A stretch of DNA of 64,000 nucleotides from Watersipora subatra (lineage: Eukaryota > Bryozoa > Gymnolaemata > Cheilostomatida > Watersiporidae), in assembly GCF_963576615.1 (NCBI RefSeq), contig NC_088708.1, forward strand, positions 58,887,196 through 58,951,195. Direction: 5' to 3'. This document shows positions 11,701 through 26,700 of the stretch, one piece after another. A program made the position numbers and the translations under genes. The notes under the pieces are model-generated. The model did no database searches and was not told where the DNA came from. It was given only the letters and a program-made list of their open reading frames with translations. Positions within the stretch are counted from its first letter, which is position 1, and every line of letters starts with the position of its first letter.

Positions 11701-14700
11701 TCAGGCTATCGCAAACCCATCTGTATTTACATCAGTGAATAGTCTGCGCATAGCATTTTCATTATACAATGAAACGGTGAAATACTAGTCCTGCACCAAC
11801 TAAGTGTCATGAAGGGAAATATAGATCAAGCAATCTGCAATAGCCAATCACCGTCGCTGAAGTGTTGTACAATACACAGACTGTCGAAATATCGGGATAA
11901 AAATATCGGGAAGGTTTGACAGCTGCAATGTGTTCTAACATACCTGTAATGCATCAGTGATGCCATCGCTCTACAGTGCACATTGTCTACACATGATCAT
12001 CGAGGAACGATGCCGACATACTGCGATATAGTTTTTAGGGTCTAAGTTCGTTAGAAGTGACAAGCAACTAAACCAAATGCTACATGGTAGAGACCGAATA
12101 AAGTGTAAAGGACGCTCCTTGCTCCGCATGTTTTTCAGTCACCGCTTAACTTTGATTGGTTGACCAGGTTCATAAGAGACTTAGGTTTCGTCATGTGTGT
12201 TTATGTCATTTTTTTTTTATTGAGTGTTTTTTCTTTGATTGCTTTTTGTGCGCATAATTGTGTAAAACAGATGCAAGACAAAAAGTGTATCATATACCTA
12301 GGTCCATGTCTGTCATGCGCAACCCTTTTGAGCATGCTGAATATTAGCCCAAGTTATTTTACTATAAGCAAATGGCGATATATTGATGCATCCTCAAGTT
12401 TGAGCTCTAAAATGGATTCAGGGACGGAATACTGTTTTGTTTAAAGGTCTTGTTAAATAGGCTGCCTTCAGTTATATTTTCTGTTTAAATAGTTTAATTG
12501 TAAGATTCTAGTTTACTTTTCATCTACTATGCACATTAGTTTCTTGTGGTAATACTTCTGAGGTACGTTACTAATATAGATTTAATTAATCTTAAAAGAA
12601 ATGTGTACGAGCTTAGCGAAAATGAGAAATTTTTAATGATATAATTGATATAGAAGTTGAAAATATATTAGTAATTCTTAAAATTGTACTTTATTTTTTG
12701 CAGTCAATCAAACAGACTAACTAAAACGTAACTTAATTATTCCGCTCTCTAGGTAAACAATTCTCTTTTTAAACTAGACCATTTTTGAGTAAAGGAATTA
12801 TTAGAGTTGTCAATCTTTCCATTTTCTGACGAAATTCAGTTATTGATGTTGATTTTAGGTCGATGGTGTGATCATGTACACAGATGTTGATGAATACACT
12901 CTTTCCATTATCAAAGGTTTGTTTCACTTTCCACCTCTTTAGGTTTATTTTCCTTTTTTTATCTTTCCTTTTGTTGAACCCAAGGATTTGTTGAATAAAT
13001 ACTACATGTACTTGGCCTGCTCGTGGTGAGATGAAAACGCTGCCAGAGCGAGACGTCATCAGGCTCACACCAGAACTAGCACATGCGAGAGAATAAAAGT
13101 GATGCTAGATGCGGCTTTTTTATATCGCAAACAGTTTTGTCAAAGAGCTCTCCCCCTTCATGCCATTTCCATTCGGAACCACCATTGATGGTCCAAATGT
13201 AGTAAAAATACTAACGCTTTTCTAATAGGATAAAACAACAAGCAATGTGGTACGAACAGCTATGCATAACATTTAAAATTGGAATAACTATGTTCTTCAT
13301 ACTGGTAACTGAATATATACGTATTAGAAACTTGTCTTTTGTAAAAAATTTCTAGTTAGTTGCTCAAGTAATCATCTGCTTGTTGACTTGCCCCTAACTG
13401 GACTTTGTAAAAGCCTTAAAGGGTAGTGCAATGCCTATGTGATCTTGTTTGCTCTGTTGTTAGGATATCCATCCGTGTATCATTACCATTATTTTATTGA
13501 CAGACTGTAAGCATCACCTGTTTGAGCCGGAGCATGCCCTCGCAGCATCCAGTGTTAAGATATTGAAAGCACTTGTCTGTTCACATAACCATGTGGCTGA
13601 TCTTGTGCTGACTGATGCACTGCCAATCATACTTGAGAAACTTAACTCCTCCCAGGAGGTAATCACGTTCGGTTTAGGATTGTAATTACTCTGTGTTACT
13701 GTAGCAGGATAATAGGAATAGAGAGATAATTATTCAAGTTTCAGAAAAGATTTAGTCTTAGTAGAAGATTAGCTGTAAGCCTGGCGCTGCCTGAGTTTTC
13801 TGTCATATTTAATCAGATACTCCGTAGGTGGGTGTTTAAGAGTCTGGTTCTTAGGAACCAAAACGCGGTTTTACACCAAATATTGTTGGTGGCCTGGCTG
13901 AAGGCATGGAGCATATGGGTGTGCAGTTTGGACGAAATCGGCCAAAAAATGTGAAAATGCGTAGCGTTTCCGCTGACACACATACACACATGTACACATC
14001 CAGTATTATTTATTAATATGCGGTAGACAATTCTATAATGTATACCTCCTATAATGTTAATTTCACATTACATGAATAATTATGTTAAGTCTTTTCATCG
14101 TACTGCATAAAAAATTCTATATAGCGTAAATTTTGTACTACGTAAGAAGTTTCATATAGAGTAAAGTATCAAGTTAGTACAAGTTCTCAAATTCTATTTG
14201 AATAACGAGAGTCTTGTAGTTAGCCTCAAAATATCGCTCTTTTTTCTTCCTGCATTTGTGAGAGAAAACGACGTAAAGAGTTACCTCTATTTATTATTCA
14301 TTGTATACAAGTACTGTGACAGTCTAGTTCGCCGTGAGAGATCGTCAGGAGTGTCAATAAAGCACAGAGAAAGAGTAGCTGCTCAACTATTCAGCAATAC
14401 CTAAAGGTGATCGAATGGTCCAGGTGTTACAGCGTCGGTCTACCAATTTTCATGTCACGAGTTGGAGTATCATCGAAAGCTATTTTTTATTCTAACCTTG
14501 AACCCCGGAGACAGGTGACGGAACTGATAGACACCGTGCTTATGGTTGTCAAGATATTTTTGTGTTTTACTTTATTGTAGGTATATAAAATATTCACTTT
14601 TATTCTTCCTTTACAGAATAGACTTTGAGGTCTAAAAAAAATAAACAAATCGTAGTAAATTATCATCGAAGGTGTGCGTACCTCTTAACTTAATGTAAAG

Positions 14701-17700
14701 TTACTGCAAGCATGGACCATAAAGCGAGTAAAAGTGATAAGAAACAAGGTAAAAGTTGTCAACATAAACCGATAATACTACAGTTGCTGCACAGCCAATA
14801 AATTAAAAAATTATGTCTAGTTTTTTCCCTCTTTAAAATTTACATTGTCAGAGCGTTTACTGTACATGTAAATAAATGCCAGCTATTCAATCATATCTCA
14901 ATTGTTAGAAAAAAATCAAGGATTTATACCTTTACTGAAATTGTTACTTGCTTCCATAATTACTTTGTATTACTGACATCATTGTCTTGATCACTGCGTT
15001 AACATAGTCAAACCTCTATGTATAATCTGCTGTGTTTACGTACAGTGTAACATACACTAACTCATACTAGATGGAATTAAAGGTAGTGATACAGATGGAC
15101 AGTGCAACTTATGCTAAATTATATTTGATCTTTCTCAGCCTCTTCTTTAACTTATGATGCATCAATGTTTCGACAAGCTTATTATAGGTATAACTTGTTA
15201 GAGCTTGTAGCTGAAATGCTTTGGATAATTTGTTGTTAACTAGTCTCTAGAACAAGTGGTGCAGCAGTTAGTTATTAAATAACTTGTCAAAGTTTTTAAA
15301 AAAACATGTAAATACATGTATAAGCGTAAAGGTTGTAAAAAATGTCTTTTAATTTTACTAATAGTTTTCCATTACTTTTTCCTGACATCATCAACTAACA
15401 ATAAAGTATTCTAATCTTTTGTTGGTAAACTAAATGGCCTGGAGCCTGGCCATAAGCTGCCGCTTGCAAAAAAATGTCTCGTTTCCTACCCTCATCAGCT
15501 GTGCTGTTTGTACTATTGTCAGCAACTGTTCTTTTCACAGGATAAAAAGAAAGGTTTTTATTTGGACACAATCAAGCAGCTGTTTGGGAGTTGTCCTGCT
15601 GATGTATTAAAGCACAAGCGGCTTGCACTGCCTTCTGTGCTTTCTTACCTGGTTCATGGATCAGAGACTGTGCTGACTGCCTCTGTACAGTGCATGGCCA
15701 CCTTGTCTGATTCTACCGCTGACTCATCAGACTCTGTTTGCGCTAAACTCCTAGAGATGGCTCATGGCAGCGAGTCTACATCACTCAGGTGGGCTACATT
15801 TTCAGCATCATTCTTCGTCTATAATTCTTTTGCTAAAAATGGCTTACATTCGTGTTAGGTAGTGTTAGAACAGCCATATAAGTCAATTGCGGTAAAAGCA
15901 CTTGGTGGCAGCTTTTTTCAACAATAAGATTCTTCCTTGTACACAGTCAACGAGTCTTTGTATGCATCTTATTGGACGGGGAAAGCTGCCACTAGCTATA
16001 TAAATATCAGACTCCCTGAATATTTACCTGTCAATCCTAGCACAGGAGGATGATTTTATTTGGAAAGTCTTATGCCTCTTATTGGTAAGTTTTTTATTTG
16101 ATACATTCAAACAAGTTTCTTCAAGTTTGCTCTTCCCTTGTTTTTCAAGGCGTGATATCGTCTTATTACTGTATCACTGTAACTGTATTAGATATAATTG
16201 AGTTTTACACTACAGACTCGGAAGGTTGATTTGCAACAAAATTCACATTACAGTTATTTGGTATCAAAAGATTCACCATGTTTTACTCTGCTGTGTTGTA
16301 GGTGCAAAATATGTGGAAATGTGATTACAAGCTCTTAAAAGCTAAAAAACGAACAATAAATCGCAGCCATCACGAAAATGCCGTAGAATGGAATCTCTTT
16401 ATTTCTCTGACGTGCTCAAACCATTTGGTTACTGTTTTGACACGTGATGTTATCATGTGAAATTAAATGCCAATAAAAGGCTCGATATAAAATTTCTCGT
16501 AGCACTAGTTTATGACAAACGCTTCGGGTTCTACTGGGAAGCCTGTATCAAATATAGATGCACGCTACTTAACAATTTTGTTTCAGCCTGGTCTAATCAT
16601 CTAGTCGTAATTTGATCATGTGACCTATACTTTCTGTCAAATAGCGTGAACAGTTTCTGCAGGATTTTTTGACTATCACAGGTGACTGACAGGCTCGTCA
16701 TGTTAATTAGATGATGATATGCACTACCTTGAGCTAAAGTTGAAAATTAAACGAATTTTTATGGTAGGTTTTGAGATATGAGTGTTCAAAGTGACAGCAT
16801 TACAATGATGATGAAATTGACGCGTAAGGACAATAGACATGGTTTTATTGAATGCGTGAAGTATATTTGTGAAAATATTTCGACGAATGAGGCTGCATGA
16901 AAGTGTAAACAGAAGCCATCTTGTTCAAGCACGTCCCGTTTGAGCTGTTTTGGAAAGGGATTCAAATCTGTGGCGTTTTTGTGATGGCTGCGATTAACAG
17001 TTTGTTTTGAGCTTTTAAGAGCTTGCAATCACATTTCAACATATTTTGCACCTACAACACAACAGAGTAAGGCATGGTGAATCTTTTGATACCTAATAAC
17101 TCTAATGTGATTTTTGTTGCAAGGCAACCTTTATGGCTCATAAGGTTCAGGTACACACTATTTGCTGATACATGAATGTGCAAGATTTCACACTTCAGCA
17201 TTTTTAACTCCCTATTTCTGATTCATAGAAAAGAGGCATCACAGTGTTTAGCTGTGTTTCTGGCTGACAAGACAAGTGACAGAAGTGAATCGATATTATC
17301 TCCTCTCTGTGGGAGACTTACCTTCCCTAGCTCACTTGAGCCCTCTACCTTTAACACCATTGATATACTTGTACAACATTGTGGGGCTGATAGGTGTCTT
17401 CCCATTCTGCAGCCACTTCTTGACTGCTGTCAACTCTGCGCTATTGGTATGTACGTGTATCAATTGTAATTGGACAGATTGACACTGCATAGTCTGATAG
17501 TATGTTATCCATATTGTTTATAGTCTAATAGTATGTTATCCATGCTGTTTATAGTCTGATAGTACGTTATCCAAACTGTTTATAATCTGATAGTATGTTA
17601 TCCATGCTGTTTATAATCTGATAGTACGTTATCCAAACTGTTTATAGTCTGATAGTATGTTATCCATGCTGTTTATAATCTGATAGTATGTTATCCATGC

Positions 17701-20700
17701 TGTTTATAGTCTGATAGTATGTTATTCATGCTGTTTATAGTCTAATAGTATGTTATTCATGCTGTTTATAGCCTGATAGTATGCTATCCATGCTGTTTAT
17801 AATCTGATAGTATGTTATCCATGCTGTTTATAGTCTGATAGTATGTTATTCATGCTGTTTATAGTCTAATAGTATGCTATCCATGCTGTTTATAATCTGA
17901 TAGTATGTTATCCATGCTGTTTATAGTCTGATAGTATGTTATTCATGCTGTTTATAGTCTAATAGTATGTTATTCATGCTGTTTATAGTCTAATAGTATG
18001 CTATCCATGCTGTTTATAGTCTGATAGTATGTTATCCATGCTGTTTATAGTCTGATAGTATGTTATTCATGCTGTTTATAGTCTAATAGTATGTTATTCA
18101 TGCTGTTTATAGTCTAATAGTATGTTATTCATGCTGTTTATAGTCTGATAGTATGCTATCCATGCTGTTTATAGTCTGATAGTATGTTATCCATGCTGTT
18201 TATAATCTGATAGTATGTTATCCATGCTGTTTATAATCTGATAGTATGTTATCCATGCTGTTTATAATCTGATAGTATGTTATCCATGCTGTTTATAGTC
18301 TGATAGTATGTTATCCATGCTGTTTATAGTCTAATAGTATGTTATCCATGCTGTTTATAGTCTAATAGTATGTTATTCATGCTGTTTATAGTCTAATAGT
18401 ATGTTATTCATGCTGTTTATAGTCTGATAGTATGTTATCCATGCTGTTTATAATCTGATAGTATGTTATCCATGCTGTTTATAATCTGATAGTATGTTAT
18501 CCATGCTGTTTATAGTCTGATAGTATGTTATTCATGCTGTTTATAGTCTAATAGTATGCTATCCATGCTGTTTATAATCTGATAGTATGTTATCCATGCT
18601 GTTTATAGTCTGATAGTATGTTATTCATGCTGTTTATAGTCTAATAGTATGTTATTCATGCTGTTTATAGTCTAATAGTATGCTATCCATGCTGTTTATA
18701 GTCTGATAGTATGTTATCCATGCTGTTTATAGTCTGATAGTATGTTATTCATGCTGTTTATAGTCTAATAGTATGTTATTCATGCTGTTTATAGTCTAAT
18801 AGTATGTTATTCATGCTGTTTATAGTCTGATAGTATGTTATCCATGCTGTTTATAATCTGATAGTATGTTATCCATGCTGTTTATAATCTGATAGTATGT
18901 TATCCATGCTGTTTATAGTCTAATAGTATGTTATTCATGCTGTTTATAGTCTGATAGTATGTTATCCATGCTGTTTATAATCTGATAGTATGTTATCCAT
19001 GCTGTTTATAATCTGATAGTATGTTATCCATGCTGTTTATAGTCTGATAGTATGTTATCCATGCTGTTTATAGTCTGATAGTATGTTATCCATGCTGTTT
19101 ATAGTCTAATAGTATGTTATTCATGCTGTTTATAATCTGATAGTATGTTATCCATGCTGTTTATAGTCTAATAGTATGTTATCCATGCTGTTTATAGTCT
19201 GATAGTACGTTATCCAAACTGTTTATAATCTGATAGTATGTTATCCATGCTGTTTATAATCTGATAGTACGTTATCCAAACTGTTTATAGTCTGATAGTA
19301 TGTTATCCATGCTGTTTATAATCTGATAGTATGTTATCCATGCTGTTTATAATCTGATAGTATGTTATCCATGCTGTTTATAATCTGATAGTATGTTATC
19401 CATGCTGTTTATAGTCTGATAGTATGTTATCCATGCTGTTTATAGTCTGATAGTATGTTATCCATGCTGTTTATAATCTGATAGTATGTTATCCATGCTG
19501 TTTATAATCTGATAGTATGTTATCCATGCTGTTTATAATCTGATAGTATGTTATCCATGCTGTTTATAGTCTGATAGTATGTTATCCATGCTGTTTATAG
19601 TCTAATAGTATGTTATCCATGCTGTTTATAGTCTAATAGTATGTTATTCATGCTGTTTATAGTCTAATAGTATGTTATTCATGCTGTTTATAGTCTGATA
19701 GTATGTTATCCATGCTGTTTATAATCTGATAGTATGTTATCCATGCTGTTTATAATCTGATAGTATGTTATCCATGCTGTTTATAGTCTGATAGTATGTT
19801 ATTCATGCTGTTTATAGTCTAATAGTATGCTATCCATGCTGTTTATAATCTGATAGTATGTTATCCATGCTGTTTATAGTCTGATAGTATGTTATTCATG
19901 CTGTTTATAGTCTAATAGTATGTTATCCATGCTGTTTATAGTCTGATAGTACGTTATCCAAACTGTTTATAATCTGATAGTATGTTATCCATGCTGTTTA
20001 TAATCTGATAGTACGTTATCCAAACTGTTTATAGTCTGATAGTATGTTATCCATGCTGTTTATAATCTGATAGTATGTTATCCATGCTGTTTATAGTCTA
20101 ATAGTATGTTATTCATGCTGTTTATAGTCTAATAGTATGTTATTCATGCTGTTTATAGTCTGATAGTATGCTATCCATGCTGTTTATAATCTGATAGTAT
20201 GTTATCCATGCTGTTTATAGTCTGATAGTATGTTATTCATGCTGTTTATAGTCTAATAGTATGCTATCCATGCTGTTTATAATCTGATAGTATGTTATCC
20301 ATGCTGTTTATAGTCTGATAGTATGTTATTCATGCTGTTTATAGTCTAATAGTATGTTATTCATGCTGTTTATAGTCTAATAGTATGCTATCCATGCTGT
20401 TTATAATCTGATAGTATGTTATCCATGCTGTTTATAGTCTGATAGTATGTTATTCATGCTGTTTATAGTCTAATAGTATGTTATTCATGCTGTTTATAGT
20501 CTAATAGTATGTTATTCATGCTGTTTATAGTCTGATAGTATGTTATCCATGCTGTTTATAGTCTGATAGTATGTTATCCATGCTGTTTATAATCTGATAG
20601 TATGTTATCCATGCTGTTTATAGTCTGATAGTATGTTATCCATGCTGTTTATAGTCTGATAGTATGTTATCCATGCTGTTTATAATCTGATAGTATGTTA

Positions 20701-23700
20701 TCCATGCTGTTTATAGTCTGATAGTATGTTATCCATGCTGTTTATAATCTGATAGTATGTTATCCATGCTGTTTATAGTCTGATAGTATGTTATTCATGC
20801 TGTTTATAGTCTAATAGTATGTTATTCATGCTGTTTATAGTCTGATAGTATGCTATCCATGCTGTTTATAATCTGATAGTATGTTATCTATGCTGTTTAT
20901 AGTCTGATAGTATGTTATTCATGCTGTTTATAGTCTAATAGTATGTTATTCATGCTGTTTATAGTCTAATAGTATGCTATCCATGCTGTTTATAGTCTGA
21001 TAGTATGTTATCCATGCTGTTTATAGTCTGATAGTATGTTATTCATGCTGTTTATAGTCTAATAGTATGTTATTCATGCTGTTTATAGTCTAATAGTATG
21101 TTATTCATGCTGTTTATAGTCTGATAGTATGTTATCCATGCTGTTTATAGTCTGATAGTATGTTATCCATGCTGTTTATAATCTGATAGTATGTTATCCA
21201 TGCTGTTTATAGTCTGATAGTATGTTATCCATGCTGTTTATAGTCTGATAGTATGTTATCCATGCTGTTTATAGTCTGATAGTATGTTATCCATGCTGTT
21301 TATAGTCTGATAGTATGTTATCCATGCTGTTTATAGTCTAATAGTATGTTATTCATGCTGTTTATAGTCTGATAGTATGTTATTCATGCTGTTTATAGTC
21401 TGATAGTATGTTATCCATGCTGTTTATAATCTGATAGTATGTTATCCATGCTGTTTATCGTCTGGTAGTATGTTATCCATACTGTTTATAGTCTGATAGT
21501 ATGTTATCCATGCTGTTTATAGTCTGGTAGTATGTTATCCATGCTGTGCACATTCTAATAACATAGTCTATGGTTTATAGGAAGTTTGATTGTAAAAATT
21601 GATGGTGTGTAATTCATAGTGTACTATGACAGTATATTATACTTTCTGACTGTATTCTGATTGTGTATATAATAAGCATAGTGTATAAGTTGATGTCTAT
21701 AATATGCTCATTTTAGTAAGTCATCATCGAGTTTGAAAATCCCTAGCCTAAAAGGGGGTGTAGTTTAAGGCCTTGCTACACACGCTTACGAAATGTGTCA
21801 CCGATGTGTAGTGTATATATATAGGCTGTGGTTACAAACAGCGATGCTACAAAACAGCGCATTAAAAATTAGTCACCCTTGTGTGAAGGCAATAACATCT
21901 TTGCTGAATTTTTCAGAATAGCTATTGAAGTATGGTAAGGATGTTTGTATTGCAACATGAGTCGGCAATGATTTGTGATACCAACAACTGTTGTGCACCA
22001 TTTGCATTGCTGTTTTACTTGAAGAAAAAATGCTACAGGTTAATAATGAAAACAGCCTGGTACAAAAAGCACTCAAGTTCATGCAGCTTTTTTCTGTGCA
22101 TAGTTATAAAGGATTTTTTGGTTTCACATAAACTTGCAATTTCCATGCTGACATTATGGAAGATATGTTAGTGTATCTAATGAGTGTTTTTAGAGCGAAG
22201 AGATTTGGTGGAACGCTGTCTGGAGAGTTTGTGTTGCCTTGTCTGCTCCTTTTCGAGCCCGCTCAAAGGTGACTACATCAAACAGGTCATGGATTTCTTT
22301 ATGGCCGTCTCAAGCACAGATCTAACTAAAGGGACACGGCTCTTTGTCCAACAGTTAGTTATCGGACTTGTGAATCGCTCCGATGAGAAGTGAGTTTATT
22401 TTCATGAGTCGCTCTTTCTTGATGTCTTAAGAAAATTTATTGCTTTTTTTATTTCACATTTATATCAGAGAGAAGACTAGTTTCATACTGCAGACCATGC
22501 ATTTTGGTGGAGCTATAATAAGGCAAGTTTTTAAGTTGGCAAATCTTGTCATGCTTCTCTAGTTGTTAGTCATCTAAGGCTGGTGGCTGTTGTAGTTTGC
22601 TGAATGAGATCGCCCGTGCAATCCTTGACACAGATGTTTCTAGTCAGTTGATGTCCACCGCTGTCCAATCTTTCCTCTGCACACTGCCTAGTAAAGTAAG
22701 CTTATCACATCTTCATTTATGTATACATTTTGTTGCAATTGTATTATTTTGTGAGAAATATACCTTTTTTCAGTATCAAGTATTTGTATCTAATGAGGCG
22801 GTTTCATGTCGAGGTTGCCATGCTAAAACCTTGGTTGTATGATTGTGGTTGATATACTAGTCATTCCTGATGCTTTACATTTCAACTGTTCTCCGAACCC
22901 ATGGTTAAAGATTGGAATAAAAGATTTCTTCATATGGGTTTCAAACTTGCAACATTCCGCCTGGTACACCAGCATTCTACCACCTGGGCTAATCATCCTC
23001 CTTCCAGCAGTTTATAATTATTGCGCACATGCTTGTTTGTTCTCTGTACTTTTTCAGCACACTTGACAATCTTTCATGGCACACTTGACAGCCAGGGTAC
23101 TGGTATTGGTAATTTTATCGCTAAAGGGACTCCCATGACTTTTCTCTCCGGTCTCATTTGCCCCTGCAGCACCCAGCCTTACTCGTTGTACCACACACCT
23201 TTCTGGTGTATAGGATTAGCAATAGTGTTCAGTAGGATGAGTGAACTAAAGACATGAAGTGTCTTCAACTAACCATCATTTCTTAATCGTGTCATCGCTA
23301 TCTAGTTTTTAGACGAGGTCAAGATCCTAGACAAATTTGCTGCTTTGGCCATTGATTCGACCTCAGACCAGTGTGCTGACTCTTGCCAGATCTGTGCCTC
23401 TGTTGTAAACAAAAGTAATTCTCGTAAGTTGCCTTCATTACTCAGGCGTTCTGCTGTTGTCACATCATCCGACTACTAGTGTGAACTAAACCGTTAAATA
23501 CTCAGCACCGCTATTTCTTAGTGTGGTATAATTACCTTTGTAATGCAGCACTGCAGTCCGGTGTAGATGAGAATGATTTAAATGTCGGGCCATATGTTCA
23601 TGTATTGGCTAATCTGGAAACCTTGCTTAAATCTCTGCTGTATGTTTACCATAAATCACTGCGTTTCTATGCTTCGAATGAGTTAGGAGTTGCCCACTGC

Positions 23701-26700
23701 TGACTAATTCACACCCTACAGTTTCAATGATTTGGAGTTTCTCTATAGATGTTTTAAAGACTCGTGATGCATCCCTCAAAACAGAATTGGTTAAAGTAGA
23801 CTCACTTTTGGGTCACAGTCATTTTTTAATTCATGCGCAATCAACTAGTCACACTAAAAAGTAATTATTTCTTTATCCTCGTATGAGCAACCCATCCTTG
23901 GAATGTAAATGTTCATGTTAAGGCAAGGAGTCAAGCAGAAACAGTAGTAAGTAGCTGAAGAATGTTTTCATAGCAGAAAGCTGCATGGGTATGCGCCGAG
24001 GTGTGCTGAAATTGTTTTACCTCCATTTGGGAGAGCGTGGCTGAGTATTATCAATTGGATCTATCAGGAGTGAGCTTTTCTATGATCTCAAAGTACTCTC
24101 ACAGGGAATGCCTTAGCATTAATTTAGGAAGCGAAATGGCTTCAAATGCGTTAAGATTTTACCGTTTCTTTGATTCTTAGTGGAAGCAACTCCAAACCCA
24201 TTCAAGTCATAAAAGCGTAGCGAATAAATAAAAATGTGCAATAACTTTTTAAACGCGTAAAGCAACTAGTGGAATTTTTAAAAAAATGCATTATGCTTAC
24301 CTTGATTCAATATTGTGTAGCAAACAATCTTCGCAGTATTTAGTGAATGTGTTTATTAAAAGTTAACAAATCACACTAATAATTTTGCAGTTTGAATAGG
24401 GTTTAATTTTTACGAAATACTGATCAAAGGTTGTTTCGAGTAATGAAGCTAAACAAACTAATATATTCACACTGGGATGTATTAATAATATACAAACTTT
24501 TTCTGATTTATAATCCTCCCAAGGTGAGCGGTGAGGTGGCCTTCCCTCAACTCCCAAGCTTTACTGTTAAAATTTCCTGCCAGGTATATGTTTGCCCTGT
24601 TACAGCGGATGCACTACTAGAAAGACTCTATCCTGGAGCTTGTCCACCTTCCACAATTGATCCGTCTCATCTACCTCTATTTATCTGGGTATCCAAGGCA
24701 CTCCTCTTACGTGGTCACCGCCTATCTCACCAGTTTCTCTTACAAGTGCGTATTTTTTCATATTAGTGTTTTTGCTAGCGGAAGGTGTAGATTGTAAATT
24801 TTGACAACTCAAAGACATAAAAAATGAATGACATCGTTTTGGATGGATCCTTTGGAGTTGTACTACAGCAACTACAGGTTTTGTTATAGAGGATGCTGCA
24901 AAAAGGATTTCATTCTATTGGATAGGATTCTTATCCGTGCGATTTTAAACACTTTAGCACATCAAATATATAGAAAGTGCTTGTGATGAGCTGAATATGA
25001 AAGTGCTGAATATCTCTCTTTTTATCATTGTGTTGGAGACATTTGAAACCACTCTTTGTGAGTTGAAAGTTGAAACCACTCTTTGTGAGAGCTGAAGCAA
25101 TTATAACTTGCTCACCAACGCACCTCTGCCCACCGAAATATTTCCTTCCCAGATCTGCATGCTAGCTTATATAATTTAAATTATTTACCCTATTTCGTTT
25201 TTACACCTTTTATCAGCTACTTTCACTTAAACAAACTAATGCTTTGAGTGGTTTTATATGTCGTTTGTTGAAAAATAGCTCTATGTGGCGCCTAGTGCTA
25301 CTGACATACAACTGCTGGTGGATAAATTCTCATGTGCAGCAGCTATGTTCAGCCTGAAGATTAACATCAAGAAAACGAATGCATGTATCAATCAATCAAG
25401 CTCCTCCATTCTCCTCCTGAGCCTGTAGAAATCACCATATACCAAGAGCCGATCGTTCAGACGACAGACTTCATCTATTTAGGCAGCGCTGTTTCAAGCT
25501 CCTCCAGGATTGACAAGGAACTTCGTAACGGGATGGTAAAAGCAAGCGGTGCTGTTAGCAAACTCCGGGCCAGGTTGTGGAACCACACCCATGCTTCTAT
25601 AGAGGTAAAATGTATAGTTTACAGAGCAGTGATACTATCAACTTTACTCTATGGATCAGAAAGGTGGATAATGTACAGAACTCAGGTAAAGAAACTACGT
25701 GCGTACATGATGAGACAACTGAAGGACATTATGAGGATAAAGTGGTACAACAAGGTTACAAATGAAGAAGTTCTTAGACATGCTAGCTTACCTTCAATGG
25801 CCGACATTCTTGTCGAGAAAAACCTTCGTTGGCTTGGCCATGTACAGAAAATGGAGAAAGACAGACTCACCAGACAACTGCTCTACTCACAGCTCTGTGA
25901 GGGAAGGAGAAATTGGAGAAGGCCTTGACTCAGATTCAAAGATGTAGTGAAACAGATTATGTCCTGGAGAAACATCCAGACAACATGTTGGCAAACAACA
26001 GCAGACAACACACTGTCCTAGGGAGCGGCAATCAGAACAAAGCCAAAGCCATAGTACAGTCTTAATCGCTTCGACTGACTGCAAAAAAATGTTAAAAAGT
26101 TACTTCAGACGTTTAGCCAAATACTTTTGGAATTATAAGCCGCATGTTGTGAAAATACATACAGTGAACTCTCACCATTCGTTTTAAATTCATTCTAATG
26201 TTGGCATCATAAGGGAATATGTCACATAGAGGGGTATAGAAACCTGTAGTAAATATCTAATGCAAGCACCCCCAGTGAAAATCATCAAAATTTTATATAT
26301 GTACCGTAAATATTAAAAATTAGTAACAAAATAATATGTTAACCTGAGTAACCATAGTTACCTACAGTAATTTCAGTGTGTTTTGTGATTATGATCTGCA
26401 ATAAAATGTAACGTTACAATATACTAAATGTATGAGCAGTACGTACCGTAGAGAGTTTTTACCTTCGAAGCAGACATATAACATAAACGTTGAACTCAGT
26501 GTTATAACTCAACGTAAAATGATTTAAAATGAGCTAAATGATTTTAGTGTACGAAACACATACTTGAAGCTAAGTTTTAGTATGTTTTTTTTAAAACTAT
26601 TTTACTGAACTTCAACTTTTTATCGGCTAAAATTTTATCACCATTTGTTTTCGGTTTCATTTTTACAATAACTAATAATGAATAACGCTGAACTGAAAGA

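Noticed and set aside
12769..13068. 99-residue - strand frame
   Set aside because: Lys-rich and unidentified, antisense in an MMS19 intron with no promoter or splice support. It could be a relic of a mobile element, but nothing shows it.
17489..21547. CRISPR-like array
   Set aside because: The period is 31 bp with no unique spacers. It is a plain tandem repeat in an animal intron.
23521..23703. 60-residue + frame as an MMS19 exon
   Set aside because: Its phases do not fit between exons 23306-23423 and 24606-24745, which join perfectly to each other (Pro codon split across the junction).
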